Shown: positions 27,346 to 41,500 of the stretch, piece by piece
Layout: every line of letters starts with the position of its first letter
Numbering within the stretch: position 1 is the stretch's first letter
Origin: Alphaproteobacteria bacterium
Lineage (GTDB): Bacteria > Myxococcota_A > UBA796 > GCA-2862545
Direction: 5' to 3'
DNA: 64,000 nucleotides
NCBI GenBank assembly: GCA_020632915.1
Contig: JACKEP010000016.1
Location: 69,804 to 133,803, forward strand
The notes under the pieces: generated by a model
What the model saw: only the letters and a program-made list of their open reading frames with translations
What the model was told of the DNA's origin: nothing
Databases searched by the model: none
Program-made: the position numbers and the translations under genes

Positions 27346-29745
27346 ATGGCTGACGTGACCACCACCGACTTCACCGTGCCGTCGGGCCTGCCCGACGAGC
27401 TGCCCGTGATGGCGCTGCTGCGCGGCGTGCTGCTCCCTGGCGCCATCACCCCCTACAACGTCGGACGCGGCGCCTCCGTGTCTGCCCTCGACGCCGCCAC
27501 CGACCGCCTGCTGCTCGTCGTGCCCCAGGTCGAGGACACCCGGGAGCCCAGCGCGGCCGACCTGCTCACCACCGGCACCCTCGCCCGCGTGCTCCGCGAC
27601 CAGCGCCGCAACGGCGGCCGCGTCGTGCTCGTGCAGGGCCTGGCACGGGTGCGCATCGCCCGGTTCACCGGGTCCCGCCCCCACTTCACGGCGCGCTTCG
27701 TCGTGGACGAGTCCGACTGGCCCGACACGGCCGAGGCCATCGCCGTGCGCGAGCTGCTCGTCCAGACCGTCCGCGAGACCGGCGAGGTGCTCGGCGAGGG
27801 CACCAAGGCCCGCGTCCTGCTCGACACCTTCGCCCAGGATCCGCGCCTGTCCGACGCGATCGCCGCGGTCCTGGACCTGCCCGACGACGTGGCCCGCGAG
27901 GTGCTCTGCACCACCGACCCCGTGGCCCGCGGGGAGCGCGTGCTCGCGGCCCTCAGCCGCGCCCGCGACGTCGTGGAGGCCCGCGAGAGCCTGCGCCAGC
28001 GCCTGCAGTCCGACAACCGGGACCGCCAGCGGGAGGTCCTGTTGCGCCAGCAGCTCGACGCGATCCGCAAGGAGCTCGGGGAGAGCGACACGGGCGAGCT
28101 GGGCGCGCTCAAGGCCCGCCTCGACGCCGCCGACCTGCCCGACGAGGTGCGGGAGGCGGTCGACAAGGAGCTCGCGCGCCTGGACCGGATCCCGGAGGCC
28201 TCCCCGGAGCGGGGCACGGCCATCGACTGGCTCACCCGCATCGCCGATCTGCCGTGGCGGACCTGGTCGGCCACCGATCTCGACTTCGACCTGCTCGAGC
28301 GCACGCTCGACGAGAGCCACTTCGGCCTCGACGACGTCAAGCGTCAGGTCGTCGAGCACCTGTCCGTCCGCAAGCTGGCGGGCACGGGACGCGCGGACGT
28401 GCTGCTCCTCGTGGGTCCGCCCGGCGTGGGCAAGACCAGCATCGCCCAGGCGATCGCCGACGCCACCGGTCGGCGCCTGCTGCGCATCGCGCTTGGCGGC
28501 GTGCGGGACGAGGCCGAGCTCCGCGGCCACCGGCGCACCTACATCGGCAGCCGGCCGGGCCGCATCGTCGAGGGCTTCCGTCGCGCGGGCACGGCCGACC
28601 CGGTGGTGCTGCTCGACGAGGTCGACAAGCTCACCCGCGGCGTGCTCGGCGATCCGGCGAGCGCCCTGCTGGAGATCCTCGACCCCGAGCAGAACCACGC
28701 CTTCGTGGACCACTACCTGGAGGTGCCGTTCGACCTGTCGCGCGCGCTGTTCATCGCCACGGCCAACGACCTGTCGACCATCCCCGAGCCCCTGCGCGAC
28801 CGGATGGAGATCCTCGAGATCGCCGGCTACACCCCGAGCGAGAAGCGCGTGATCGCGCGGCGCTACCTGCTCCGCAAGGCGGCGGAGAACGCCGGGCTCG
28901 CGCCCGACGACGTCGAGATCGGCGACGACGTCCTGGATGCGGTCATCCACGGTTGGACCCGTGAGGCCGGCGTCCGCCAGCTCCAGCGCACGCTCGGGCG
29001 CCTGTACCGCGCGGCCGCGGTGGACAAGGCCCGCGGACGGCTCGACGCGCCGCTGGTGGTCACCGAGGCCGATCTGCCCGGTTACCTGAAGCGCCGCCGG
29101 TTCCAGGAGGAGCTGCACGACGTCACCGGCCAGCCCGGCATCGCCACGGGCCTCGCGTGGACGCCCGTCGGCGGCGACGTGCTGTACGTCGAGGCCTCCT
29201 CGATGCCCGGCAAGGGCGGCCTGGTGCTGACCGGCCAGCTCGGCGACGTCATGAAGGAGTCGGCGCGGGCTGCGCTGACCTACGTGCGCTCCCACCAGGC
29301 CGCGCTCGGCCTGCCCGACGACGCCGGGGAGCGGGACATCCACATCCACGTGCCGGCGGGAGGCATCCCGAAGGACGGTCCCTCGGCCGGCGTGACGATG
29401 TTCACGGCGCTCGCCTCCCTCCTGTCGGGCCGACCGGTCCGCGCCGACACGGCGATGACTGGCGAGGCCACACTCCGAGGCCGCGTGCTCCCCGTCGGCG
29501 GGATCAAGTCGAAGGTGCTGGCCGCGCACCGGCGTGGGCTCACCCGCGTCATCCTGCCGTCGCGCAACGCCGCCGACCTGGACGAGGTGCCCGCCGAGGT
29601 GCTCGACCAGCTCACGATCCTGCTCGTGGACGACATGGACGAGGTGCTCCGTCTCGCCCTGGAGCCTTCGCCGGTGTCGGGGTCGGACGGCCACCACGAA
29701 GCCGATGTCAGCGCGTCGGGCGGCATCGCCGCGCCGGCCGCCTGA
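27346..29745 (+). CDS. lon: ATP-dependent Lon protease
   Basis: 799 aa, close to the usual length. Domains in order: an N-terminal substrate-binding LON domain (LPDELPVMALLRGVLLPGAITP), a helical coiled region (about residues 200-270), an AAA+ module with Walker A GPPGVGKT at 357-364 and Walker B PVVLLDEVDK, and a C-terminal serine-lysine protease domain with catalytic Ser680 (PKDGPSAG) and Lys723 (GGIKSK). It degrades misfolded and regulatory proteins in the cytoplasm. ATG 27346 is chosen as it follows GGAGG and homology starts just after it. The C-terminal 25 residues are a low-complexity tail. Myxobacteria often have two Lon genes; this cannot be judged here. Confidence 0.95.
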   Translation: MADVTTTDFTVPSGLPDELPVMALLRGVLLPGAITPYNVGRGASVSALDAATDRLLLVVPQVEDTREPSAADLLTTGTLARVLRDQRRNGGRVVLVQGLARVRIARFTGSRPHFTARFVVDESDWPDTAEAIAVRELLVQTVRETGEVLGEGTKARVLLDTFAQDPRLSDAIAAVLDLPDDVAREVLCTTDPVARGERVLAALSRARDVVEARESLRQRLQSDNRDRQREVLLRQQLDAIRKELGESDTGELGALKARLDAADLPDEVREAVDKELARLDRIPEASPERGTAIDWLTRIADLPWRTWSATDLDFDLLERTLDESHFGLDDVKRQVVEHLSVRKLAGTGRADVLLLVGPPGVGKTSIAQAIADATGRRLLRIALGGVRDEAELRGHRRTYIGSRPGRIVEGFRRAGTADPVVLLDEVDKLTRGVLGDPASALLEILDPEQNHAFVDHYLEVPFDLSRALFIATANDLSTIPEPLRDRMEILEIAGYTPSEKRVIARRYLLRKAAENAGLAPDDVEIGDDVLDAVIHGWTREAGVRQLQRTLGRLYRAAAVDKARGRLDAPLVVTEADLPGYLKRRRFQEELHDVTGQPGIATGLAWTPVGGDVLYVEASSMPGKGGLVLTGQLGDVMKESARAALTYVRSHQAALGLPDDAGERDIHIHVPAGGIPKDGPSAGVTMFTALASLLSGRPVRADTAMTGEATLRGRVLPVGGIKSKVLAAHRRGLTRVILPSRNAADLDEVPAEVLDQLTILLVDDMDEVLRLALEPSPVSGSDGHHEADVSASGGIAAPAA

Positions 29746-29765
29746 CGTCCCCCGCTCGCTCCCGG

Positions 29766-29794
29766 GGCCGTCGTTCCCCCCAGGAACGGCGGCC
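29766..29794. terminator. hairpin after lon
   Basis: A stem of about 12 bp (left arm 29766-29777, right arm 29783-29794, with one G-T pair; arms GCCGTCGTTCC and GGAACGGCGGC) surrounds a CCCCA loop 20 bases after the lon stop. The trailing sequence has only two Ts, so it would be a weak intrinsic terminator, as is common in GC-rich genomes. Confidence 0.45.
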
Positions 29795-29849
29795 TTCCCG
29801 GGGGGTGCGTCCGCTGGCTGGTCGCCGTCCCCGGCGCTAGACGCGCCCC

Positions 29850-31238
29850 ATGGAAGCGTCGAGCGCATGGGCCCCCGTGCTCCTGATCCTGCTCGCCCTC
29901 GGCCCGTGGCTCGCGGGTCGGGCCATGGGCCGCGCGACGTCCTGGCGTGCGGGCCGCCTCGCCCTCGCGGGCGCCGTGGCGGCCGTGGTCGTCGTCGTCG
30001 TCGACCTCCGCTGGGGCACGGTCAGCGCGTGGGACCTGGTGTTCATGGTGGTCGCGGCCTGGCTGGGGGCGGTCACCGCGCGGGTCGAGCCGCGATCGGT
30101 CCTCGCGAGCCTGGGCAGCGCCACGCTGTTCCTGGTGGTGGTCGAGGTCGTGGGCCGGATGGCGCTCCCCGCACCCCACCTCGCCCCCGACCCCGACTGG
30201 TCGCTGTTCCCCCGAGGCTCGGCGACGACCGGATGGGCCGCGTGCGAGCTGATGTACCCATCGTTGGGACTGCCGGACTTCGAGAACGACTGGCGGCGCC
30301 ACGGCGCGCGCCCGGGGGACCCGGTGGTGCTCCACGTGGGCGACTCGATGCTCGTGTTCGGTGAGCTCGACCACGGCTCGATGTCCGACCTCCCGGGGCG
30401 GTTCGTGGCGCGCATGGACGACGCCGACCCGCACCGCACCCACGTCAACCTCGGCCAGCCCGGCACCGCGCTCGACGTGGGGCTGATGGCCCTGCCGCCG
30501 TGGGTCGACCGCTACGACGTGCGCGCCGTCGTGCTCTACTTCTTCGCCGACAACGACCTGTCCGACCTCGACCGCCGGTACCCGTGCTGCCGGGGCGGTC
30601 TGCTGTTCGACTATGGCGACCAGGCCGTGCCGCGGTGCCCGACCCCGGACGGTCCGCTCTTCGGCAGCCAGGCCGTGCAGGACCTGCTGTTCCGCAGCGG
30701 GCCGCCGCTCGTGGTCCGCGTCGCCACACGTTGGTCGCCGGTGTGGCGCCACGTGCGCGGCCGCCTCGACGCCTTCGCCCGTCACGGCACCCCGTGGGCG
30801 ACCACCCCCGACACGACGGACGACGACCTCGCGCACGACGCGCACGCCCTGGACGAGGCGTGGCGACGCTACCGGCTGCTGCTCGAGCGCGCCCGGGACG
30901 GCGCAGCGGCTGGTGGGTACCCGCTGGTGGTCGTCGATCTCCCCGTCGGTCCCGACCTGTCGCGCGCGGGAGGACCGCCCTCCGGGGATGCCTGGGAGCG
31001 CTCCCGCACGTTCGAGGCCTTGTGCGACACGCTCGGCCTCGTGCACGTCGACGCCTGGCAGGCCATGTCCCCGGACGCCGCGGACGACAGGTGGTTCCTC
31101 CACGATGGCTACCACCTCTCCGCTGCGGGCCACGCCCGGCTCGGCGCGTGGCTGACCACCCACCTGCTCCCCCTGCTCGACGGCGACCCAGTCCCGCCGC
31201 AGGACGTGCGCGACGGGACGGACGCGTCGTCGCCGTGA
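29850..31238 (+). CDS. membrane-anchored SGNH-hydrolase-fold protein
   Basis: 462 aa. The N-terminal third has three or four hydrophobic segments (APVLLILLALGPWLAG, LALAGAVAAVVVVVVDL, DLVFMVVAAWLGAV, ATLFLVVVEVVG). The C-terminal periplasmic domain carries SGNH blocks: block I VLHVGDSMLVFG, NLGQPGTA as the Gly block, a F-A-D-N-D block (LYFFADNDL) and block V DGYHLSAAGH with catalytic Asp and His. Such proteins are often O-acetyl esterases or acyltransferase partners acting on envelope polysaccharides. The stop codon forms part of the first unit of a regulatory repeat. Confidence 0.7.
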   Translation: MEASSAWAPVLLILLALGPWLAGRAMGRATSWRAGRLALAGAVAAVVVVVVDLRWGTVSAWDLVFMVVAAWLGAVTARVEPRSVLASLGSATLFLVVVEVVGRMALPAPHLAPDPDWSLFPRGSATTGWAACELMYPSLGLPDFENDWRRHGARPGDPVVLHVGDSMLVFGELDHGSMSDLPGRFVARMDDADPHRTHVNLGQPGTALDVGLMALPPWVDRYDVRAVVLYFFADNDLSDLDRRYPCCRGGLLFDYGDQAVPRCPTPDGPLFGSQAVQDLLFRSGPPLVVRVATRWSPVWRHVRGRLDAFARHGTPWATTPDTTDDDLAHDAHALDEAWRRYRLLLERARDGAAAGGYPLVVVDLPVGPDLSRAGGPPSGDAWERSRTFEALCDTLGLVHVDAWQAMSPDAADDRWFLHDGYHLSAAGHARLGAWLTTHLLPLLDGDPVPPQDVRDGTDASSP

Positions 31239-31307
31239 AACCCTCTCGGCGATGGTTGCAGAAACCGTTTTTGAAAGGTTGCATGAAACCAAACCGGAAA
31301 GGTTGCA
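31236..31307. promoter_or_regulatory. three abutting 23-25 bp direct repeats with internal dyad
   Basis: Three units follow head to tail, each running from (T)GAAACC to GGTTGCA over a 10-11 base centre: 31236-31260, 31261-31283 and 31284-31307. The ends AACC and GGTT make each unit a short dyad. The centres differ, so the conserved ends look like half-sites of a DNA-binding protein. The patch is AT-richer than its surroundings and lies 200 bases upstream of the large surface-protein gene. Likely a regulator-binding array; its protein is unknown. Confidence 0.5.
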
Positions 31308-31401
31308 CACCACGAAGCAGTCCCGAGACGCCCGGCCCGGTGCGTTCCGGGACACCGCGCGCAAGACGAAACGTCAGCGATACCTTTGTTACATACGTTT
31401 C

Positions 31402-31419
31402 TACGCAATCAATTGCGTA
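31402..31419. promoter_or_regulatory. 18-bp near-perfect palindrome in AT-rich promoter region
   Basis: TACGCAATCAATTGCGTA has perfect 8-bp arms around a CA centre. It sits in the only clearly AT-rich stretch of the window (about 31,375-31,430), about 90 bases before the surface-protein ATG at 31511, together with a possible TTGTTA -35-like box at 31387. This is the position expected for an operator over a promoter. The rest of the 31,239-31,510 gap holds the repeat array and a GAGGGG-like ribosome binding site near 31498. Confidence 0.5.
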
Positions 31420-31510
31420 CCGATAGACATCACCTCAAGCCCCCCTGGTGGTTCCCCGCGACGCGGCGCTAGCCTTCCTGCAGCTAGTCCCAACCCAAGA
31501 GGGGTGCTCC

Positions 31511-35600
<4,090 letters not shown>

Positions 35601-35760
35601 CATCGCCAGCATCGACGCCTGCCGGATCCCGGTGCCCCGTCTGCGGCAGCGGTAATATAGGATCGGCGAGATGCGACGACGGCGCTTTCAGCCAGCGGCG
35701 ACGACGCCTCGGCGACCTGCGGGCACGTCACTGCCTCGTGCCTGCTGCGCTCAAATCTTC

Positions 35761-37510
35761 TGAACCAGATCCGCGGACTGGCACCTGTGGCCCGCCCGGG
35801 GACGACCTCCGGGGCGCGTTCCTTCTCGACACTCGGGGGCGGTGGAGTTCTGGCAGCACGTCCCTGGCGGGTCCGTGCCACCGATTACGACCCGACAGCC
35901 TGCGGATCATCGCGCGTTCACTCGTCCGGGTCACGCTCGCCACGGGCGCCCTCGCGCTCGCCGCAGGGTGGGTGTGGCGGCACTCACGCTGTGGCGGCTC
36001 CTGGAGTCAGGCCTCGACGCGGCCTCGTGCGCCTGGCTCGGCGTACCGCATCCGCGTCAGCATATCGGTACCCTCAAGCCACGGTGCCAGCTGGCCGGGA
36101 GCCCGCCCACGTCGCGTGATCGGCGGGGGGTCTGGCCGGCGTGGCGGCAGCGTCCACTCGCCGAGCGGCTTCAGGTGCCTCTACGAGGCCAACGCGACTT
36201 CTGGGCGCAAGCTCAGCGCGTGGACGCACGTTCCGGAGACGGCAGAGCGGCGCGCGCGATGGAGCAGCACCACGCCTTCTTCGCCCAGCTACTACAACTT
36301 CAACCGCCTGGCTCTCCAAGCTCGGCATCGAGCAGGGCTTCCACCACCAGCGACTACCGGATCCTCACGCTCGATAGCAGGCAGGACGCGAGCTTTGCCG
36401 GCCTGCACCGCGCCCAGTCTCAACCGCATCCCACCTGGCCACGAAGGGGCTTCTTCGACTGGCGCGAGACCTGCGTCAGCCACCAGCCCCCAACGTCGAC
36501 CGCCTCAACGCGGCAGCGCCAGCTACCACCCGTCGACGTTCGAGCTGGCTGGATGACCCAGGTCTACGCCGACTACGCACGCGCCGCGCGAACCTGCCGT
36601 CTCGGATGGCTCATCTTCCGCAGCTTCGCAGGTGGTGTTCTTCGCCGAGGCCGAGCAGATGTCATTAGCCGAGCTCGCCAGAGCTTCACAGCTACTTCCT
36701 GTCCCGACGGCGGGCCTGATGTTCCGCTACCCCGCAAACGATCACGCCACGTCGCTGTGGAGGCGCCGATCATGGCCCACCTGGGCAGGTCGGGGGTCCA
36801 GCGCGTGCGGCTGTCAAGCCCGTCGACGCCATCGAAGGCGCCAGAAGAACGGTCGCCTCAAGGTCGGCGGACGCCCTACGACCACGTGGTCACCGCGCCG
36901 ATCACCGCGGCGTGCGCCACCATCCCTCGACGCGTCGGCCCGGTACCGTCGACGGCAGCGCCGCCTCCGCGACTGACATCGCCGCCTGCCAGCCGCAGAA
37001 CCACTTCGCCGTCCTGCGCGTGTGGCTGGACACCGACTGCCGCCGCGACCTGCGACTTCGCGCCAACTTCCGAGCGCCGCCGCGCCTCGGCTCGATCACC
37101 ACCGCACTTAGCCACCTGGCGCGATAGGTGGCTTCCCGGCGGCAGCGTGCTCGAGCTCCTAGCACAGCGTCCCCGCCACGACCTGACGGGCGACGCCGCC
37201 ATCCTGACGCGCGCTGATGGGCGACCTGCGCAGCTCCTCCCCGAGCTGCGCGACGCCGTCGTCGAGCGCGAGGTCTTCTACGTGGACGACTTCACGCCGT
37301 TTCTTCGTCGGCATGCTGCGCGCCGCCCCGGCGTGCGGGCCGCCGTCTTGGCCTGTGGATTCGCCGGCGACTGGGTCAGTCCCCTACCCACGATGTGATG
37401 GAACAGCATTCACCACAGGCTTGCTGGCAGCCAACGGCATCCTGCAGGCCCGACCTGCACCGAGCCCGTCTACAGCGTCCCGGGCGGGGATCCTGTACGC
37501 AGGGGATCCA
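35761..37510 (+). pseudogene. unidentified coding region broken by frameshifts
   Basis: No intact frame and no confident family. Short protein-like islands in changing frames on the plus strand include GDDL...GSTSLAG and TDYDPTACG (35,795-35,905), which recall a repeat-type domain of secreted myxobacterial proteins and may still belong to the preceding gene. Others are SYYNFNRLALQ near 36,290, MTQVYADYARAAR at 36,552-36,590, and LPELRDAVVEREVFYVDDF at about 37,234-37,300. One gene end and one gene start should lie here but cannot be placed. Confidence 0.4.
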
Positions 37511-37514
37511 GTGA

Positions 37515-38524
37515 GGTCAGGTGACGCACCCCTTCGCCCGACCCCTCGCGTCGCGTTCACGCCATACCCGCGCGCGCGTGGTTCGGGCAAAGGCTTCGCC
37601 GTGCACGGCCGTGCAGGCAACCGCGGCGTATTTGTATCGCCGCGACCGTCACCCTGCTCGTGGCGCCCACCGGCTCGGGCAAGACGCTGTGCCTTCCTCG
37701 CGGGCTCGACCAGCTGCTCCACCTGCCCGCCGACGCGCCCCGGGCGTGCGATTCGCTCTACGTATCGCCGCTCAAGGCGTATCGTCCCTGACATCGACCG
37801 CAGCCTGCAGGCGCCCAGCACAATGAGCATCAGCCACGCCGCGAAATTGCGCCTGGAGCGCCTGCGGCGATCACGCGTCGTCTGCACCAGCGACACCGCG
37901 GGAGCGCCGTCGCGAAACGCGCGGCGACGTGCTGGTGACCACGCCAGGTCGCTCTACCTAATCCTCATCCCAGGCGCAGGACGCCCCCTGCACCGTCACC
38001 GGTCATCTCGACGGGATCACGTGCTGGCAGGCGGCGCAAGCGCGGCGTCCATCTCGCCCCTGTCGCTCCGAACGGCTCGCGCCCTCACCCCGTCGACCCC
38101 AGCGCATCCGGCTGTCCACCCACCTGCGCGCCCCTGTCGCTCGCAGCGCGTACCGGCGGCGACCGCCCCGTCAGGATCGTCGGCAGCTCCGCTCCGCGCC
38201 ACGCCTCGACCTGCAGATCGTCGTGCCAGTCGAGACATGGAAATTCCCGCCCGTCCGCGTATTGACCCTATGCATTCAGCGACGGCGGGCTGGCTGACGG
38301 CGACGGCGACCCTGGGCGTTCGGCAACCGCGCGCCCAGCAGCTCGCCCGCCGATGACCGGCAACCCGACCCCGCGCAGACCGGGATCTGGCGAAATCGAC
38401 TCCTCCGCGGCTGCTGGAGCGCGATCCGGTCCACCGGTCCACCATCACGTGTTCCGTCTTAGCCAGCTGCTGTGCGAAGCGCCTGGCACCCAGGCGCTCA
38501 GCAGGCCGTCATGCGGCGAGGCTG
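37515..38524 (+). pseudogene. lhr: Lhr helicase N-terminal third, frameshifted
   Basis: Helicase motifs are readable in shifting frames: APTGSGKTL (motif I, 37,665-37,690), SLYVSPLKAL (motif Ia, 37,755-37,780), remnants of the TPESLYLIL segment near 37,950, KRGVHLA (38,035-38,055), RPVRIV (38,165-38,185) and RLVRAHHGSISHE, which joins the clean frame at 38,525. The order matches Lhr exactly. The gene start lies near 37,515, where VTHPFARPLASR precedes a broken WFR segment. The combined length, about 1,490 aa, equals a full Lhr, so nothing large is missing. Confidence 0.7.
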
Positions 38525-41500
38525 GTGCGCGCCCACCACGGCAGCATCAGCCACGAGGCGCGCGCCACGATCGAGGAGCAGCTCAAGCGCGGCGAGATCC
38601 CCGCCATCGTCGCCACGTCCAGCCTCGAGCTCGGCATCGACATGGGCGCGGTCGACCTCGTCATCCTCGTCGAGTCGCCCGGCTCGGCGTCCCGCGGCCT
38701 GCAGCGGGTCGGACGCGCGGGCCACCAGGTGGGCGCGGTGAGCGAGGGGCGCATCTTCCCCAAGTTCCGTGGCGACCTGCTGGAGGCCGCCGTGGTCGCC
38801 CAGCACATGGCGGCCGGCGAGATCGAGGCGATGGCGATGCCGCGCAACTGCCTCGACGTGCTCGCCCAGCAGGTGGTGGCGATGGTGTCCCAGGCGCCGA
38901 TCGCCGTCGACGACCTGCTCGCACGCGTCCGCCGCGCCGCCCCCTACGCCGACCTGTCCCGCGACCTGCTGGTGTCGGTCCTCGACATGCTCTCGGGACG
39001 CTACCCGTCGGACGCCTTCGCCGACCTGTCGCCCACGATCAGCTGGGACCGCGCCACCGACGTGCTCTCCCCGCGGCGCAGCGCGCGCCTGCTCGCGGTG
39101 CTCAACGGCGGCACCATCCCCGACCGCGGCCTGTACACCGTGCACCTGGGCGAGGGCGGCCCCCGCCTGGGCGAGCTCGACGAGGAGATGGTCTACGAGT
39201 CCCGTCCGGGCGACACCATCATCCTCGGGGCCTCGGCGTGGCGCATCGACGACATCACCCGCGACCGCGTGCTGGTCACCCCTGCGCCCGGTGCCACCGG
39301 GCGGCTGCCGTTCTGGCGCGGCGAGCGCCCGGGTCGCCCGCTCGAGCTCGGACGCTCCGTCGGCGCGTTCCTGCGCACGCTCGACGGCAAGGACGGTGAC
39401 GAGGCGACCGCGTGGCTGCAGGAGACCACGCCGCTCGACGTGCTGGCCGCGGGCAACCTCGTCGCCTACGTGGCCGAGCAGAAGGCGGCCACCGGGGCGC
39501 TGCCCACCGATCGGGCGATCACGCTGGAGCGCTTCCGCGACGAGCTCGGCGACTGGCGGGTGTGCCTGCTCACGCCGTTCGGCAGCCGGGTCCACGCCCC
39601 GTGGGCGCTGGCGCTGCAGGCCATGCTCGGCGCCTCCACCGGCCTCGACGTCGAGGCGTTCTACAGCGACGACGGCATCGCGCTGCGCTTCGCCGACGGC
39701 GACGAGGTCCCCTCGGCCGACCGCCTGGTCCCCGAGCCCGAGGAGGTCGAGGCCCTCGTGGTCGACCAGCTGCGCCACGCCGCCTTGTTCGCCACACGGT
39801 TCCGGGAGGCGGCCGGACGGGCGCTGCTGCTGCCCAAGCGCCGCGCCCGCGGCCGCACGCCGTTGTGGCTGCAGCGCCGCAAGTCCTCGGAGCTGCTGGC
39901 GGCGGCGTTGCAGTTCCCGGCGTTCCCGGTGGTGCTGGAGACCTACCGCGAGTGCCTGCAGGACGTCTTCGACCTGCCAGCGCTGCAGGGCATCCTCACC
40001 GACATCCGCAGGCGTCGGATCCGGGTGGACGAGGTCGACACGCGCACCGCGAGCCCGTTCGCGCGGTCGCTCGTCTTCCAGTACATCGCCGCCTACCTCT
40101 ACGACGGCGACGCCCCGCTCGCCGAGCGCAAGGCCGCCGCGCTCGCGCTCGACCGCACGCTCCTGGCCGAGCTGCTGGGGCAGGCCGAGCTGCGCGAGCT
40201 GCTCGACGCCGACGCCGTCGCCGAGGTCGAGGCCGAGCTGCAGCACCTGGCCGACGATCGGCGGGTCGCCCACGTCGACGCCCTGCACGACCTGCTCCGG
40301 CGCCTGGGCGACCTGTCGCTGCTCGACGCCCGCGCCCGCGCGACGGACGACCCGGGTCCGTGGCTCGCCGAGCTGGTCGCCAGCCGACGCGCGCTGGAGG
40401 TGCGCATCCAGGGCGAGGTGCGGTGGATCGCCATCGAGGACGCGAGCCGCTACCGCGACGCGCTCGGCACCATGCTGCCGCCCGGCGTGCCCGGCACGTT
40501 CCTCGAACCGGTCGACGAGCCCCTGGAGGGGCTGATCCGGCGCTACGCGCGCACCCATGGCCCGTTCCACGGCAGCGACCTCGCCGCCCGCTACGGCCTG
40601 ACCGTCGGGGTGGTCGACGCCGTGCTGAGGGCGCTGGAGGCCCGAGGGCTGCTCGTCCACGGCGAGCTGCGGCCCGGCGGCACCCGGCGGGAGTGGTGCG
40701 ACGCCGACGTGCTGCGGCGCCTTCGTCAGCGCTCACTCGCCAGGCTGCGCAAGGAGGTGGCACCGGTCGAGGCCCCCGTCTATGCCCGCTTCCTCCTCGC
40801 GTGGCACGGCGTCGGCAGCCGCCGGGGAGGCATCGGGCGCCTGCAGGAGGTGCTCGACCAGCTCCAGGGCACGCCGCTGCCGTTCAGCGTGCTGGAGGGC
40901 GAGATCCTCCGCGCGCGCGTGCCCGACTACCAGCCGATGTTCCTCGACCAGCTCGGCGCGATGGGCGAGGTCGTGTGGATCGGCCGCGGCGCGCTCGGCA
41001 CCAAGGACGGCCGCGTCGCGCTCTACCGGCGCACGCAGGTGCCGATCCTGGTCGATCCGCCGGACGACACCCCGCCCGCCGACCCCATCGCGGCCGCGGT
41101 GCTCGACCACCTCGTCACCCGCGGCGCGTCGTTCCTGACCGAGCTGCAGCAGGCGGTCGACCAGCACCCGTCGTGCGCGGCCACGTCGCTGCAGGACCTC
41201 GTCGCCACGCTGTGGGATCTGGCGTGGGCGGGCCACGTCACCAACGACACCTTCCAGCCGTTGCGGGGCCTGTCGCAGACCTCGGGACGCTCCCGGGACC
41301 GGTGGATCCGCGCCGCCGGGGGGCGGTGGTCGGCCGTGCGCAGCCTCGTCGGACGCCCCGGCGACCCCACCGAGCGGGCCGTCGCCCGCGCCACCAGCCT
41401 GCTGGAGCGCTACGGCGTCGTGAGCCGCGAGGCGGTGGGCGCCGAGGAGGTGCCGGGCGGCTTCTCCGGCCTGTACCCGGTGCTCAAGGCGATGGAAGAG

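Noticed and set aside
31236..31307. CRISPR array
   Set aside because: The units are only 23-25 bp, the conserved parts are 6-7 bp ends and the variable centres are 10-11 bp; no cas gene is nearby.
31239..31308. Minus-strand peptide with a repeated MQPF motif
   Set aside because: It is simply the translation of the regulatory repeat units and continues into the antisense of the SGNH gene without any start signal.
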